This document shows, piece after piece, positions 5,276-12,879 of a stretch of DNA of 13,320 nt; the first letter of the stretch is position 1, and every line of letters starts with the position of its first letter. Below the pieces are notes generated by a model. That model saw only the letters and a program-made list of their open reading frames with translations. It did no database searches and was not told the origin of the DNA. A program made the translations under genes and the position numbers. This DNA is from Acidimicrobiaceae bacterium (GTDB lineage Bacteria; Actinomycetota; Acidimicrobiia; Acidimicrobiales; UBA10347). The stretch spans positions 1 through 13,320 of the forward strand of contig DNHM01000416.1 in NCBI GenBank assembly GCA_003485885.1. The letters are read 5' to 3'.

Positions 5276-7543
5276 ATGCATATGAATCAGTTGAATACCC
5301 CTGCCGCAAAGCCTCGAACGAGGCTCGTGATTGCTGTACTAGCAGTGTTCTCAATGCTGGCAGGCGCCGGTTTGGTCGCTGCTCCCGCCGAGGCCCAAGG
5401 GTCAGCCCAGTTCTTCTTCCAAGGTGCTGGGTGGGGGCATGGCGTCGGGATGAGTCAAAACGGCGCACGGAACGCCGCCAATGCTGGCATGGATCATGTC
5501 GGCATCCTCAACTTCTACTACCCGAACACGGTGGTGACTCCCGTGCCGCCGTTAGAAAACATCCGGGTACACATCGGGGATGCCTCACGGGTCGAGATGA
5601 CCTCGGAAGGTGCCATTGTGTTCGAGCGTGGCGGCGTGGCAATCAACTCGATTCCTTCCGGAACGATCACTGTGAGCGCCCACGATGGTGGACTGCAGGT
5701 TGGCAACGCGTGGACCACCGGCTCAGCGACTGATCCGCTGTATGTCTCGTTCCCTCAACCGATGAAGATCTCGAACAACGGCCATCGTTACCTGTGGGGC
5801 AAGATCCAGCTCACCGTCAAGAACGGCAAGGTGCGAGTCGTCGAAGTGCTACCGCTTGAGCAGTACGTCCAAGGTATTGCCGAGATGCCTGCCGCCTGGC
5901 CGCTCGAGGCATTGATGGCCCAGGCCATTGCGTCTCGCACCTACGCTCACGAAGTCACCTTGCACCGTCGCAATTCCACGGAATGGGCCCAGGAATATGA
6001 CATCAGCGGCTCAACCGTCGACCAGAACTACATCGGTTATGACGCTCAGGACAGTGCCTGGGACCAGAAGTGGCTTGCAGCGGTCAAGGCCACGGCTGGT
6101 GTCGAGATCGTAGACAGCAACGGCCCGGTTCGGGCGTACTACTCGGCATCGAATGGTGGTTACACCGAAACTGCTGCCTACGTGTTTAAGAACGATGTTC
6201 CTTACACCGTCGCTGGTCCTGATCCGTACGACGAAGGTGGACACGACTGGACGACCTGGAGTCGCACGTACACCCAGGAGTCGATGAGTCGCTGGCTTAA
6301 TGCCCACACGGATACGTCGGTCGGCACGCTGACCGCAATCAATGTGCTTGGTGGGGAAGGGCCCTCGGCTCGCCTGGATAAGGCCGTTGTAGAACTCGTC
6401 GGAACGGGCGGCACCAAAAAGGTGACTGGCAAACGGTTGATGCTGGTTATGAACTCGAAGATCTTTGCCGAGGGTGGTGGTTTGTCGACGCACCTCCCGG
6501 GCACATTCACGACTATCGGAAACGGGGCTGGTGCAGGCGCACCACAGCCCACGGGAACGGCAGTCGTCGCCCAGGCAACGCCGGATCCTGTCGCCGAAAC
6601 GGTGCCGGACAATGCTGGCTTCACGCCACCCCCCGGCTGGCAGCCCGAACCCGGCACTGGTGTGCCGCCAGGGCGGGCTGTTGCCCCAGCCGCGGCTAAT
6701 GACAGCCCAGCCGTTGCATTGGAGGCAGGTGCAGCAGATGCGGCAGATGCGGCTCAGGCAACGAACGAGACTGCACCTGCCCCAACCGATGCGACGAACT
6801 TCACCCCACCCGAAGGCTGGCAGCCCGAACCTGGCACCGGGGTTCCACCTCGCCCAGCGGTTCCGGTTGGCACCAACGCCGAGCCTGCGACGGCTGCAAT
6901 CGCTACACCAGCGCCTCCGGCAGCGGGCGCCGCAACGACCAATACCGGCTTCACGCCTCCTGCAGGTTGGCGACCTGAGGCTGGCACTGGTGTGCCGCCC
7001 GGCCAAGCGGTCGATCCTGAGGCCCCCAACGATGATGAAACCGTGGGCGGCACGGGCGGTGGCGATGCTGTGGTCACAATCTCTACAGCGGTCACGATCC
7101 CCACTGCCTCCGCAGCTCAGGCTGCGACATCTTCAGTCAATGTTGCACCTGCCCCACTGGCGGCCGGTGGGTTCACGCCTTCTGAAGGTTGGAAGCCCAA
7201 GGTCGGTACTGGTGTACCGCCAGCTAACGACGCTGGTCTCGTCGGCGGCACTGGTGGGGGCGATGCGTTCACAGGGGGGGTACTTCTTGTCACCCGCACA
7301 GCGGGCGGGGCCGAACTCACCGAAGCGAAGTTCGAAGTCATCGCACCCACGTCCGATCTCGCCGCCGAATCTCGGACTCGACTTGAAGAGATGCAGTCGA
7401 GAGCAGCCCTTGGGCTGTTTGCCGACATCGATGTTGACGGATACGTGGCATCGGTTGCGCCCCGTCCGGTGCATGCTGTGTGCACCGCAACAGCGTTCGG
7501 TGTTACCTGCGTGCCCATCGAGGTGCTTAAGGGCGGCAACTAG
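5276..7543 (+). CDS. Secreted SpoIID/LytB-domain cell-wall protein with repeat-rich tail
   Basis: A 755-residue exported protein. A signal peptide is clear: basic KPRTR (12-16), a hydrophobic core to about 36, and probable cleavage after AEA (40). Next comes GAGWGHGVGMSQNGA (50-64) with ILNFYYPNT, then the SpoIID core from LPLEQYV (192-198), EMPAAWPLEALMAQAIASRTYA and AYYSASNGGYTE (287-298) to about 395. SpoIID proteins act on peptidoglycan; SpoIID is a lytic transglycosylase and LytB an amidase enhancer, so cell-wall remodelling is likely here. GHGVGMSQ usually closes the domain, but here it comes first, an order I recall in other actinobacteria. Residues 400-680 are Ala/Pro-rich with four 18-residue repeats. 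A C-terminal segment (about 685-755) has C736 and C745, a possible disulfide. No sporulation genes are visible. It heads the operon with the genes to 10120. Confidence 0.85.
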   Translation: MHMNQLNTPAAKPRTRLVIAVLAVFSMLAGAGLVAAPAEAQGSAQFFFQGAGWGHGVGMSQNGARNAANAGMDHVGILNFYYPNTVVTPVPPLENIRVHIGDASRVEMTSEGAIVFERGGVAINSIPSGTITVSAHDGGLQVGNAWTTGSATDPLYVSFPQPMKISNNGHRYLWGKIQLTVKNGKVRVVEVLPLEQYVQGIAEMPAAWPLEALMAQAIASRTYAHEVTLHRRNSTEWAQEYDISGSTVDQNYIGYDAQDSAWDQKWLAAVKATAGVEIVDSNGPVRAYYSASNGGYTETAAYVFKNDVPYTVAGPDPYDEGGHDWTTWSRTYTQESMSRWLNAHTDTSVGTLTAINVLGGEGPSARLDKAVVELVGTGGTKKVTGKRLMLVMNSKIFAEGGGLSTHLPGTFTTIGNGAGAGAPQPTGTAVVAQATPDPVAETVPDNAGFTPPPGWQPEPGTGVPPGRAVAPAAANDSPAVALEAGAADAADAAQATNETAPAPTDATNFTPPEGWQPEPGTGVPPRPAVPVGTNAEPATAAIATPAPPAAGAATTNTGFTPPAGWRPEAGTGVPPGQAVDPEAPNDDETVGGTGGGDAVVTISTAVTIPTASAAQAATSSVNVAPAPLAAGGFTPSEGWKPKVGTGVPPANDAGLVGGTGGGDAFTGGVLLVTRTAGGAELTEAKFEVIAPTSDLAAESRTRLEEMQSRAALGLFADIDVDGYVASVAPRPVHAVCTATAFGVTCVPIEVLKGGN
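6617..7222 (+). repeat. Four 18-residue repeats in the tail of the SpoIID-like protein
   Basis: The pattern (G/N)-FTP-x-x-GW-x-P-x-x-GTGVPP occurs at residues 448-465 (6617-6670), 508-525 (6797-6850), 558-575 (6947-7000) and 632-649 (7169-7222). Spacers of 32-56 residues rich in Ala, Pro and Thr separate them. A shorter element, VGGTGGGDA, occurs twice (from residues 590 and 656). The Trp and Gly positions are invariant, suggesting a selected wall-binding or protein-binding motif rather than plain linker; this is inference. Confidence 0.85.
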
Positions 7544-7571
7544 CTCCAAATACGCCAGACTGGCGGTAGCC

Positions 7572-8267
7572 ATGACGGAGCCGACACGCGACAACCTGAC
7601 CGAAGCACTCTTCGCTCCTCTAGCGGTGCGGGCCTACTCCGCCACAGTAGATGCCGCGCTCATCGACGGTCTGCGGATCGAGGAGATGCCGGCACTTGCT
7701 CCCATGGGGTTGAATCGTCGGGCCGAATTTGCGACAGCCCGAGCGTGTGCTCGTGCTGCATTGGCCGATCTGGGTGTCGACGCTGCTGTCCCCAAACGCG
7801 ACGGCGGATCACCCGCCTGGCCGACAGGTATGGCTGGTTCCATCAGCCACTCCCGCGGCTACTGCGTGGCCGTCGCCTCGGGTGCTCGACATCTCATCGG
7901 CGTCGATGTCGAAGAGATTGGCCGCATCAGCGCCGGTGTCGAACGGCGGATCTTGGTGGACCCGGAGCGAGCTGCGCTGAGCGATCTCGACAGCGACGTT
8001 CGACAGCTGCAACTCGCAACTATTTTTGCGGCCAAGGAAGCCTTCTACAAGGCGCATTATGAGTTCGAAGCGCGGTACCTCGGTTTTGATGTCATTGCGG
8101 TGTCTATTGATGGCCCGCACGTTTCGTTCGCCCCCGGTTCGGGCGACGTGAAGTCCGAGGTGATCGGGCAGGCGGTCGGCAGGTCTCGGGTCGAACACGG
8201 CCGAGTTATCGTCGGGGTATCCATCGACCCCGGCGGGTTGGCGGTGCCGCTACCCTCACGCGCGTGA
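7572..8267 (+). CDS. 4'-phosphopantetheinyl transferase, EntD/Sfp-like
   Basis: Transfers the phosphopantetheine arm of CoA to a Ser of acyl- or peptidyl-carrier proteins. The 231 residues show the EntD-type pattern: LNRRAEFATARACARAAL, PKRDGGSPAWPTGMAGSISHSRGYC, the magnesium-binding GVDVE (D112, E114) and AAKEAFYK (K155, E156, K160). ATG 7572 is chosen because the EntD homology begins soon after it; the same frame is open upstream only as an overlap with the SpoIID-like gene. It begins 28 nt after that gene's stop and ends in a 4-nt overlap (GTGA) with the flavoprotein gene, so all are probably co-transcribed. No carrier-protein, polyketide or nonribosomal peptide gene is nearby, so it probably serves fatty-acid synthase or distant megasynthases. 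Confidence 0.9.
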   Translation: MTEPTRDNLTEALFAPLAVRAYSATVDAALIDGLRIEEMPALAPMGLNRRAEFATARACARAALADLGVDAAVPKRDGGSPAWPTGMAGSISHSRGYCVAVASGARHLIGVDVEEIGRISAGVERRILVDPERAALSDLDSDVRQLQLATIFAAKEAFYKAHYEFEARYLGFDVIAVSIDGPHVSFAPGSGDVKSEVIGQAVGRSRVEHGRVIVGVSIDPGGLAVPLPSRA

Positions 8268-9622
8268 CAAAGCTTGTAATTATCGGAGGTGGCCCGGCCG
8301 GTAACGCCTGTGCAACCTATGCCGCTCGCTTCGGAGCCGACGTTGTCATGATCGAAGACCAGATCATTGGCGGCGCCGCCCATTTGCTCGACTGTGTTCC
8401 TTCCAAGGCCATGATTGCCACCGGTGGAGCTATGGCTTTCCTTCGACGAAGTAAGGGTATGGGTCTCGAAGATGTCGAGCCACACATCGACCCCGACGCG
8501 CTCCGGACTCGCCTTGCCGATATCCAAAGTCGCCTTCGCGATTCGTCGACAAGCCTGCTCGGATCGCAAGGCGTCCGCATCGTCTACGGCCGGGGTTCGT
8601 TGCTCGATGAACATCGTGTAATGGCCGTATGCGACGACGGAACCGAAGAAATCTTCGAAGCCGACATGATCGTGCTTAGCACCGGCAGTCGTCCCCGTAT
8701 CCCTGAGTGGGCCGACATTGACCAGAATCGTATTCTGTCGACCCGAGACGCCTACCCGCCTCCTGAGATCCCTGAGCACCTGGTGGTGATCGGGTCTGGC
8801 GTGACCGGCGTTGAATTTGTTCACATGTTCAACTCGTTTGGCTCGGATGTGACACTCATTGTGAGCCGCCAGCAGGTGCTCCCCGGTAAGGACCCTGAGG
8901 TCGCAGCGGTGTTGGAAGAGAACTTCCTGGAGCGGGGCGTCAAACTGCTCAAGGGCGCTCGGGCCACATCGATCGACACAACCGCCGATGGCGTAACTGT
9001 GAACTGCGACGACGGCCGGGTCGTTGCCGGTAGCCATGCGTTGTTGGCGATTGGTTCGGTGCCCAATAGCGACGGTTTGGGCCTCGAAAACGCTGGTGTA
9101 GATACCAAGTGGGGTTACGTCGAGATCGACGGCGATTGCCGATCTTCTGTGCCACACATTTTTGCTGCCGGTGACCTGAGCGGCAAACTCCCGCTGTCGT
9201 CGGTTGCTTCGATGCAGGGGCGCAAGATCGCGGAAACCCTTATGGGGCGAGCCACTCATGGCCACAACCGAGTCGACTATGACAAGGCCGCTTCGGCGAT
9301 TTTCACCGAACCTGAGATCGCCGACGTAGGCCTGGCCGAAGCTGACGCGTTCTCGATTGGTCGCAAGGTCCGTGTGACCAAGGTGCCGTTCACGACCTCG
9401 GCCAAGGCTCTGATTAACGATGACCCTCGTGGTTTCATCAAGATCATCTCTGACCCTGCCACCGGCGAGGTCCTGGGCGGTTCGATCGTGGGGCGCCATG
9501 CTGCAGAACTCATTTCGGTACTTTCGTTGGCCGTTACCGCCAGCCTCACGGTGCGTGATGTGTACGACAGCCTGTTGGTCCACCCAACATTGTCTGAGCT
9601 CCTCAGCGACGCCGCCGAATAA
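8264..9622 (+). CDS. lpdA: LpdA-like FAD flavoprotein, probable NAD(P)H:quinone reductase
   Basis: A 452-residue member of the pyridine nucleotide-disulfide oxidoreductase family. It has the N-terminal FAD motif GGGPAG (8-13), the NAD(P) motif GSGVTG (177-182), the second FAD motif AAGD (301-304) and the C-terminal dimerisation domain. In dihydrolipoamide dehydrogenase the active site reads GGTC-x4-C; here it is GGAAHLLDC, so the first Cys is Ala39 and only C44 remains, and no redox disulfide can form. The same GGAA-x4-CVPSK pattern characterises Mycobacterium tuberculosis LpdA (Rv3303c), which reduces quinones instead of lipoamide, as I recall. Unlike that protein, the HPTLSE motif (H440, E445) of true disulfide reductases is retained. 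The GTG start overlaps the transferase stop by 4 nt, and the RDD gene follows after 3 nt. The family is certain; the quinone substrate is inferred by homology. Confidence 0.88.
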   Translation: MTKLVIIGGGPAGNACATYAARFGADVVMIEDQIIGGAAHLLDCVPSKAMIATGGAMAFLRRSKGMGLEDVEPHIDPDALRTRLADIQSRLRDSSTSLLGSQGVRIVYGRGSLLDEHRVMAVCDDGTEEIFEADMIVLSTGSRPRIPEWADIDQNRILSTRDAYPPPEIPEHLVVIGSGVTGVEFVHMFNSFGSDVTLIVSRQQVLPGKDPEVAAVLEENFLERGVKLLKGARATSIDTTADGVTVNCDDGRVVAGSHALLAIGSVPNSDGLGLENAGVDTKWGYVEIDGDCRSSVPHIFAAGDLSGKLPLSSVASMQGRKIAETLMGRATHGHNRVDYDKAASAIFTEPEIADVGLAEADAFSIGRKVRVTKVPFTTSAKALINDDPRGFIKIISDPATGEVLGGSIVGRHAAELISVLSLAVTASLTVRDVYDSLLVHPTLSELLSDAAE

Positions 9623-9625
9623 CCC

Positions 9626-10120
9626 GTGACTCCAAACCCCAATCCCCCAAACGCCGATCCTGCTGAGTCCGACGATGAGCCCGGCGATCCACTCGCCCCG
9701 ATAGCGAAACGTATTGGCGCTCGGCTGCTGGACTGGGCATTCCTCATGACAGTGTGGATGCTCCTCGGAGCGGCCACGTCCGAACGTTTAGCCGACGACA
9801 CGCTGGTGTTCCAGCGGTGGGCGGTGGTCGCTTGGATGGCGCTCGTGGTCGTGTACGAGGTTGGATTCGTGGCATGGCGTGGCCAGACCCCCGGCAAGAT
9901 CGCGTTGAAGATCCAACTTGTCGCACTCAAAGATGGCTGTGTCTTGTCACTCCCCGCCGCCATCACGCGGGTGCTTCCGGTGGCCTTCGCCATCGCCGTG
10001 CTGGGAGCCTTCTTCCCAATCGCCATGGTTTTCGTTTACTTCAGCGCAGCGTTCATGAAGAACAGCCGCGGCATCCTCGACCTCATGTCGGGCTCGGTAG
10101 TGATCGAAGCCCGGCGCTAA
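9626..10120 (+). CDS. RDD-family integral membrane protein
   Basis: A 164-residue membrane protein with a Pro/Asp/Glu-rich cytosolic N-terminus (1-25). The RDD domain follows: RIGARLLDWAFL (29-40) entering the first membrane segment (about 33-50), a second segment at about 66-83, the conserved loop GQTPGKIALKIQLV (86-99), a hydrophobic stretch at 115-142 that may span once or twice, and RGILDLMSGSVV (148-159). The name-giving Arg and Asp positions are present (for example D36 and D152). The biochemical role of most RDD proteins is unknown; some have been linked to ion transport. The GTG start lies 3 nt after the lpdA-like stop, so the two are translated from one message. It is the last gene of the operon. 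Confidence 0.88.
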   Translation: MTPNPNPPNADPAESDDEPGDPLAPIAKRIGARLLDWAFLMTVWMLLGAATSERLADDTLVFQRWAVVAWMALVVVYEVGFVAWRGQTPGKIALKIQLVALKDGCVLSLPAAITRVLPVAFAIAVLGAFFPIAMVFVYFSAAFMKNSRGILDLMSGSVVIEARR

Positions 10121-10128
10121 CGGTGCAG

Positions 10129-10186
10129 CTGCGCATGGCGTGGCAAGGTTGCGTGTGCTGCAGTGCTGCAGGTCGACATGCGCGGC
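10129..10186 (+). terminator. Weak long-loop inverted repeat after the RDD gene
   Basis: A 9-bp stem plus closing pair (10128-10137 with 10177-10186, one G-T wobble) encloses a 39-nt loop that contains the tandem 8-mer TGCTGCAG (10156-10163 and 10164-10171). It lies between the RDD operon and the dioxygenase operon, where a terminator would be expected. The long loop and lack of a T-run make the call weak. Confidence 0.25.
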
Positions 10187-10227
10187 CAGGAGCCGAACGC
10201 GGGCTGCGGTACCTGGCAACCATCATG

Positions 10228-10250
10228 TAATCTATTTTCGGTTCGAAAAT
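10228..10250 (+). promoter_or_regulatory. Candidate promoter and operator of the dioxygenase operon
   Basis: ATTTTCG (10234-10240) and CGAAAAT (10244-10250) form a perfect 7-bp inverted repeat around GTT. A -10-like TAATCT (10228-10233) lies directly before it. The repeat is AT-rich against GC-rich surroundings and lies 33 nt before the GTG at 10283. A dimeric TetR- or MarR-type regulator could bind here; no regulator gene is in the window. Confidence 0.45.
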
Positions 10251-10269
10251 GGATTCAACCGGAATACCC

Positions 10270-10275
10270 GAAAGG
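10270..10275 (+). promoter_or_regulatory. Ribosome binding site deciding the GTG start at 10283
   Basis: GAAAGG lies 7 nt before GTG 10283. The frame is open further upstream, but those 40 residues have no family resemblance and the inverted repeat falls within them, so the upstream starts are rejected. Confidence 0.6.
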
Positions 10276-10282
10276 TTGTCAG

Positions 10283-11527
10283 GTGGATGCACACCACATC
10301 GATGCGTTGATCGAGCCGACTCGAGTCCATGGTTCGCTCTATACCGATCCGGAGATCTTTGCGGCCGAACTAGAAACCATTTGGTATCAGACCTGGGTGT
10401 ACGTGGGGCACGAGAGCGAGGTGCCGGCGGCGAACGACTACGTCCGCAAAAACATCGGGCCCCAAGACGTCATCATGGTTCGGGGCGCCGACGGCGTTGT
10501 GCGACTGATGCTCAACCGGTGTTCTCACCGGGGCAACAAGGTGTGTACCGAAGCATCGGGCAACTCAGGCACCTTTCAGTGCCCGTATCACGGGTGGAAC
10601 TTCCGAACTACCGGCGAACTGATTGGTTATCCCTACCCCGAGGGGTACGGCGGTCGAGGCCAGCTGGATCTCGGCCTGGCCCAGGTCTCACGGGTGGACT
10701 CACACGAGGGATTTATGTTCGGCAGTTTGTCGCCCGATGGGCCGACATTGACGGAACACCTGGGCGACGCTGCGGGTGAGCTCACTCGGCTGACGAAGCT
10801 GTCTCCCACGGGCGAACTCGACTTGTCCACCGGTTGGTTACGACACAGCGCCAAGGCCAACTGGAAGTTCATCCACGAGAACGAGACCGACGGCTACCAC
10901 CCCCAGTTCGTGCATGGTTCGATCTTCTCGGTAGCCGACAGCGGCATTGGAGCGTTGTACAGTGAGAACTCGACCGCCGTCACTCGGGACCTTGGGAACG
11001 GGCATAGCGAGAATGATCTCCGACCCGAGTTCCGTCGGCTTGGGCAGCCACTTGGTTGGTTCGGCACGACCGCTGACCGGTTGCCCGATTATGTCGCAGC
11101 GATGCAGACCCGACATGGTGACGCAACGGATGAGATCCTGATCGAGGGTGCGCCCCACGTGATGATCTTCCCCAACCTGTTCGTGGCCGAGATCAGCATC
11201 TTCGTGCTGCAACCGCTTGCTGTTGACCACACCGTGCAGCACGTGACGGCTGTGCAGTTCAAGGGGGCGCCCGATATCAACAAACGTATGTTGCAGCAGT
11301 GCATCGGGTCGGTAGGCCCCGCAGGGCTGTTATTGGCCGACGACAGTGAGATGTATGAACGTAATCAGATTGGTGTAGGGCAGCGGTCTCCAGAGTGGCT
11401 CGATATCCGCCGAGGCATCGACCGTGAAACCACCGACGAGCACGGTCACCTCATTGGAGGAGCTACCGACGAAACCGGCATGCGAGCGTTTTGGTCGCAC
11501 TACCGCGAACTGATGACCCATGCGTGA
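10283..11527 (+). CDS. Rieske aromatic-ring-hydroxylating dioxygenase, alpha subunit
   Basis: Catalytic large subunit (414 residues) of a Rieske non-heme iron oxygenase that adds O2 to an aromatic or alicyclic ring with electrons from a ferredoxin or reductase. The Rieske [2Fe-2S] ligands are C80-x-H82 and C100-x2-H103 (RCSHRGN and CPYHGW). The mononuclear iron site is in ENETDGYHPQFVH with D203, H206 and H211, with a third ligand Asp in the DDSEMYERNQ region (D353 or D354). D203 is the usual bridge to the Rieske centre of the neighbouring subunit. The start is fixed by GAAAGG 7 nt upstream. The stop overlaps the beta-subunit start by 8 nt, indicating coupled translation. No ferredoxin, reductase or diol dehydrogenase gene lies within the window. 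The family is certain; the substrate is unknown. Confidence 0.93.
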   Translation: MDAHHIDALIEPTRVHGSLYTDPEIFAAELETIWYQTWVYVGHESEVPAANDYVRKNIGPQDVIMVRGADGVVRLMLNRCSHRGNKVCTEASGNSGTFQCPYHGWNFRTTGELIGYPYPEGYGGRGQLDLGLAQVSRVDSHEGFMFGSLSPDGPTLTEHLGDAAGELTRLTKLSPTGELDLSTGWLRHSAKANWKFIHENETDGYHPQFVHGSIFSVADSGIGALYSENSTAVTRDLGNGHSENDLRPEFRRLGQPLGWFGTTADRLPDYVAAMQTRHGDATDEILIEGAPHVMIFPNLFVAEISIFVLQPLAVDHTVQHVTAVQFKGAPDINKRMLQQCIGSVGPAGLLLADDSEMYERNQIGVGQRSPEWLDIRRGIDRETTDEHGHLIGGATDETGMRAFWSHYRELMTHA

Positions 11528-12029
11528 AGCCACTGGGCCCGAGGCCACAGCGGTGCCGGAGAGCATGCGACGGTCGGTCGAAGCGTTTCTGTTTCGTGAG
11601 GCCCGGTTGGCCGACGAACATGCCTACGGCGAGTGGGAAGCGTTGTGGACCGACGACGCTCTGTACTGGGTCCCGGCGGCAGACGACACCGACCCAATGG
11701 CGCACATGTCGGTGATCCACGACAACCGGCGGCGGATCATGACACGTATCAAGCAGTTGGAAACCGGTAAGCGGCTCGCGCAAGCTCCTCCATCAAGGTT
11801 GCGACGCATGATCGCTAATGTCGAGATTGCAGCGCCTGTCGACGGAGCGGATTTCGAGGTACAGGCGAACTTCGTGGTCTACGAGGCTCGTGAGTCCGGG
11901 ACTCGCTCGTGGGCGGGGCGTGTGACCTATCGGCTTCGTCCCCACAACGGCGAATGGTTGCTCTCGTACAAGAAGGTCGACTTGGTGGATCGCCCGTGGA
12001 ACCTGCCGACCCTCGCGTTTCTGATCTAA
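11520..12029 (+). CDS. Ring-hydroxylating dioxygenase, beta (small) subunit
   Basis: A 169-residue structural subunit with the NTF2/SnoaL-like fold, expected to form an alpha3-beta3 complex with the upstream gene product. Recognisable family features are VEAFLFREARLADEHAYGEWEALWTDDALYWVP near the N-terminus (split here by no gap; residues about 20-53), HDNRRRIMTRI, PPSRLRRMIANVEI and the C-terminal WLLSYKKVDLVDRPW. The subunit carries no metal ligands. The ATG at 11520 overlaps the alpha stop by 8 nt; the in-frame ATG at 11565 (Met16), with GGAG only 3 nt before it, is a possible alternative giving 154 residues. Its presence shows the oxygenase is of the two-subunit type. Confidence 0.9.
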   Translation: MREATGPEATAVPESMRRSVEAFLFREARLADEHAYGEWEALWTDDALYWVPAADDTDPMAHMSVIHDNRRRIMTRIKQLETGKRLAQAPPSRLRRMIANVEIAAPVDGADFEVQANFVVYEARESGTRSWAGRVTYRLRPHNGEWLLSYKKVDLVDRPWNLPTLAFLI

Positions 12030-12066
12030 CCATGCAAGCACCGTGCAAGCCGAACGAAAGACTGTC

Positions 12067-12879
12067 ATGACATCCCAAGCGCTCATCAGCGACGGACCCG
12101 TATTGCTCGACATCGACGAGCGAGGTATTGCCCGCATTCGTCTGAACAGACCGGAAGCTTCGAACGGCATGGATGTTCCGCTCCTGTGGGCGCTCTATGA
12201 CGCGTTGATGGTGGCCCATGGCCTACCGAATCTGCGAGTGTTGGTGATCTCCGGCGAGGGCCCAAACTTCTGCGCTGGAGGCGATGTCAAAGACTTTGCC
12301 AGTAAGGGCGAGGACCTTCCGAACTATCTACGTGAAGCGACCTCGTGGTTGCAGATCTGTGTGCAAGCAATGCTTGGACTCGAAGCGCCAGTGATCGCCT
12401 CGGTGCACGGATTTGCGGCTGGAGGTGGAGGGTTCGGGCTGGTCTGTGCAGCCGACATCGTGATCGCTGGCACGTCGGCCAAGTTTCTTGCCGGTGCGAC
12501 TCGTGTCGGCATGGTGCCCGACGCTGGCACATCGGTAACCCTCCCGCAACTTGTTGGTATGCGCAAGGCGCTACAGATCGTGCTGACGAACCCGGTCATC
12601 ACCGCACCCGAGGCATTGGCGATGGGACTGATCACCACCGTCGTCGCCGATGATCAGCTTGCTGTCGAAACAGCAGCGGTTGCGGAAACACTCGCTGACG
12701 GAGCGCCGCAGGCGTTGGCCAACGCCAAACGTATGTTGTGGGCCGGGTTCGGTTCGCGCGTTGAAGCACAGCTTCCCGAAGAGGCGCGAACCGTGTCAGC
12801 GCTGTCAGGCACAGCTGACGCACGCGAGGGCCTCGCGGCCGTGATCGAACGACGTCCACCAGTGTTCACCGGAAAGTAG
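12067..12879 (+). CDS. Enoyl-CoA hydratase/isomerase superfamily protein, PaaG-like
   Basis: A 270-residue crotonase-fold enzyme acting on CoA thioesters. Visible are RIRLNRPEASNGMD, the oxyanion-hole stretch NFCAGGD (C69-D73), APVIASVHGFAAGGGGFGLV (the second oxyanion NH donor near G119-G121) and AKFLAGATRVGMVPDAG. Both catalytic Glu residues of true enoyl-CoA hydratase are absent: the GGGCE position is G or F (122-124), and the later Glu is replaced in GATRVG. An Asp in PDAG (D152) is kept, as in PaaG-type isomerases. Isomerisation of a ring or enoyl-CoA is therefore likelier than hydration. ATG 12067 is chosen over GTG 12043 because homology starts after it; GAAAG lies upstream. It follows the beta subunit by 37 nt and precedes the CoA ligase by 10 nt. 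Confidence 0.87.
   Translation: MTSQALISDGPVLLDIDERGIARIRLNRPEASNGMDVPLLWALYDALMVAHGLPNLRVLVISGEGPNFCAGGDVKDFASKGEDLPNYLREATSWLQICVQAMLGLEAPVIASVHGFAAGGGGFGLVCAADIVIAGTSAKFLAGATRVGMVPDAGTSVTLPQLVGMRKALQIVLTNPVITAPEALAMGLITTVVADDQLAVETAAVAETLADGAPQALANAKRMLWAGFGSRVEAQLPEEARTVSALSGTADAREGLAAVIERRPPVFTGK

Noticed and set aside
6011-7006. Minus-strand open frame of 331 codons inside the SpoIID-like gene
   Set aside because: Cys/Arg-rich translation typical of an antisense shadow; no motif, no start signal, and the opposite strand is a recognised gene.
5276-7543. Possible sporulation locus, suggested by the SpoIID domain
   Set aside because: No other sporulation gene is present, and SpoIID/LytB domains are widespread in non-sporulating actinobacteria.
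6465-7571. In-frame 5' extension of the phosphopantetheinyl transferase overlapping the SpoIID-like gene
   Set aside because: The 369-residue extension is low-complexity Arg/Ser/Leu/Pro sequence in the wrong frame of the repeat region. Transferase homology begins only after ATG 7572.
8057-9583. Long minus-strand open frame (508 codons) opposite the lpdA-like gene
   Set aside because: It lies entirely antisense to a clearly conserved flavoprotein. Its translation has no recognisable motif, and the long openness follows from the strong third-position GC bias of the true gene.
10163-10282. Upstream extension of the dioxygenase alpha subunit from TTG 10163
   Set aside because: The added 40 residues have no family similarity and contain the inverted repeat and promoter-like box; GTG 10283 has a proper ribosome binding site.
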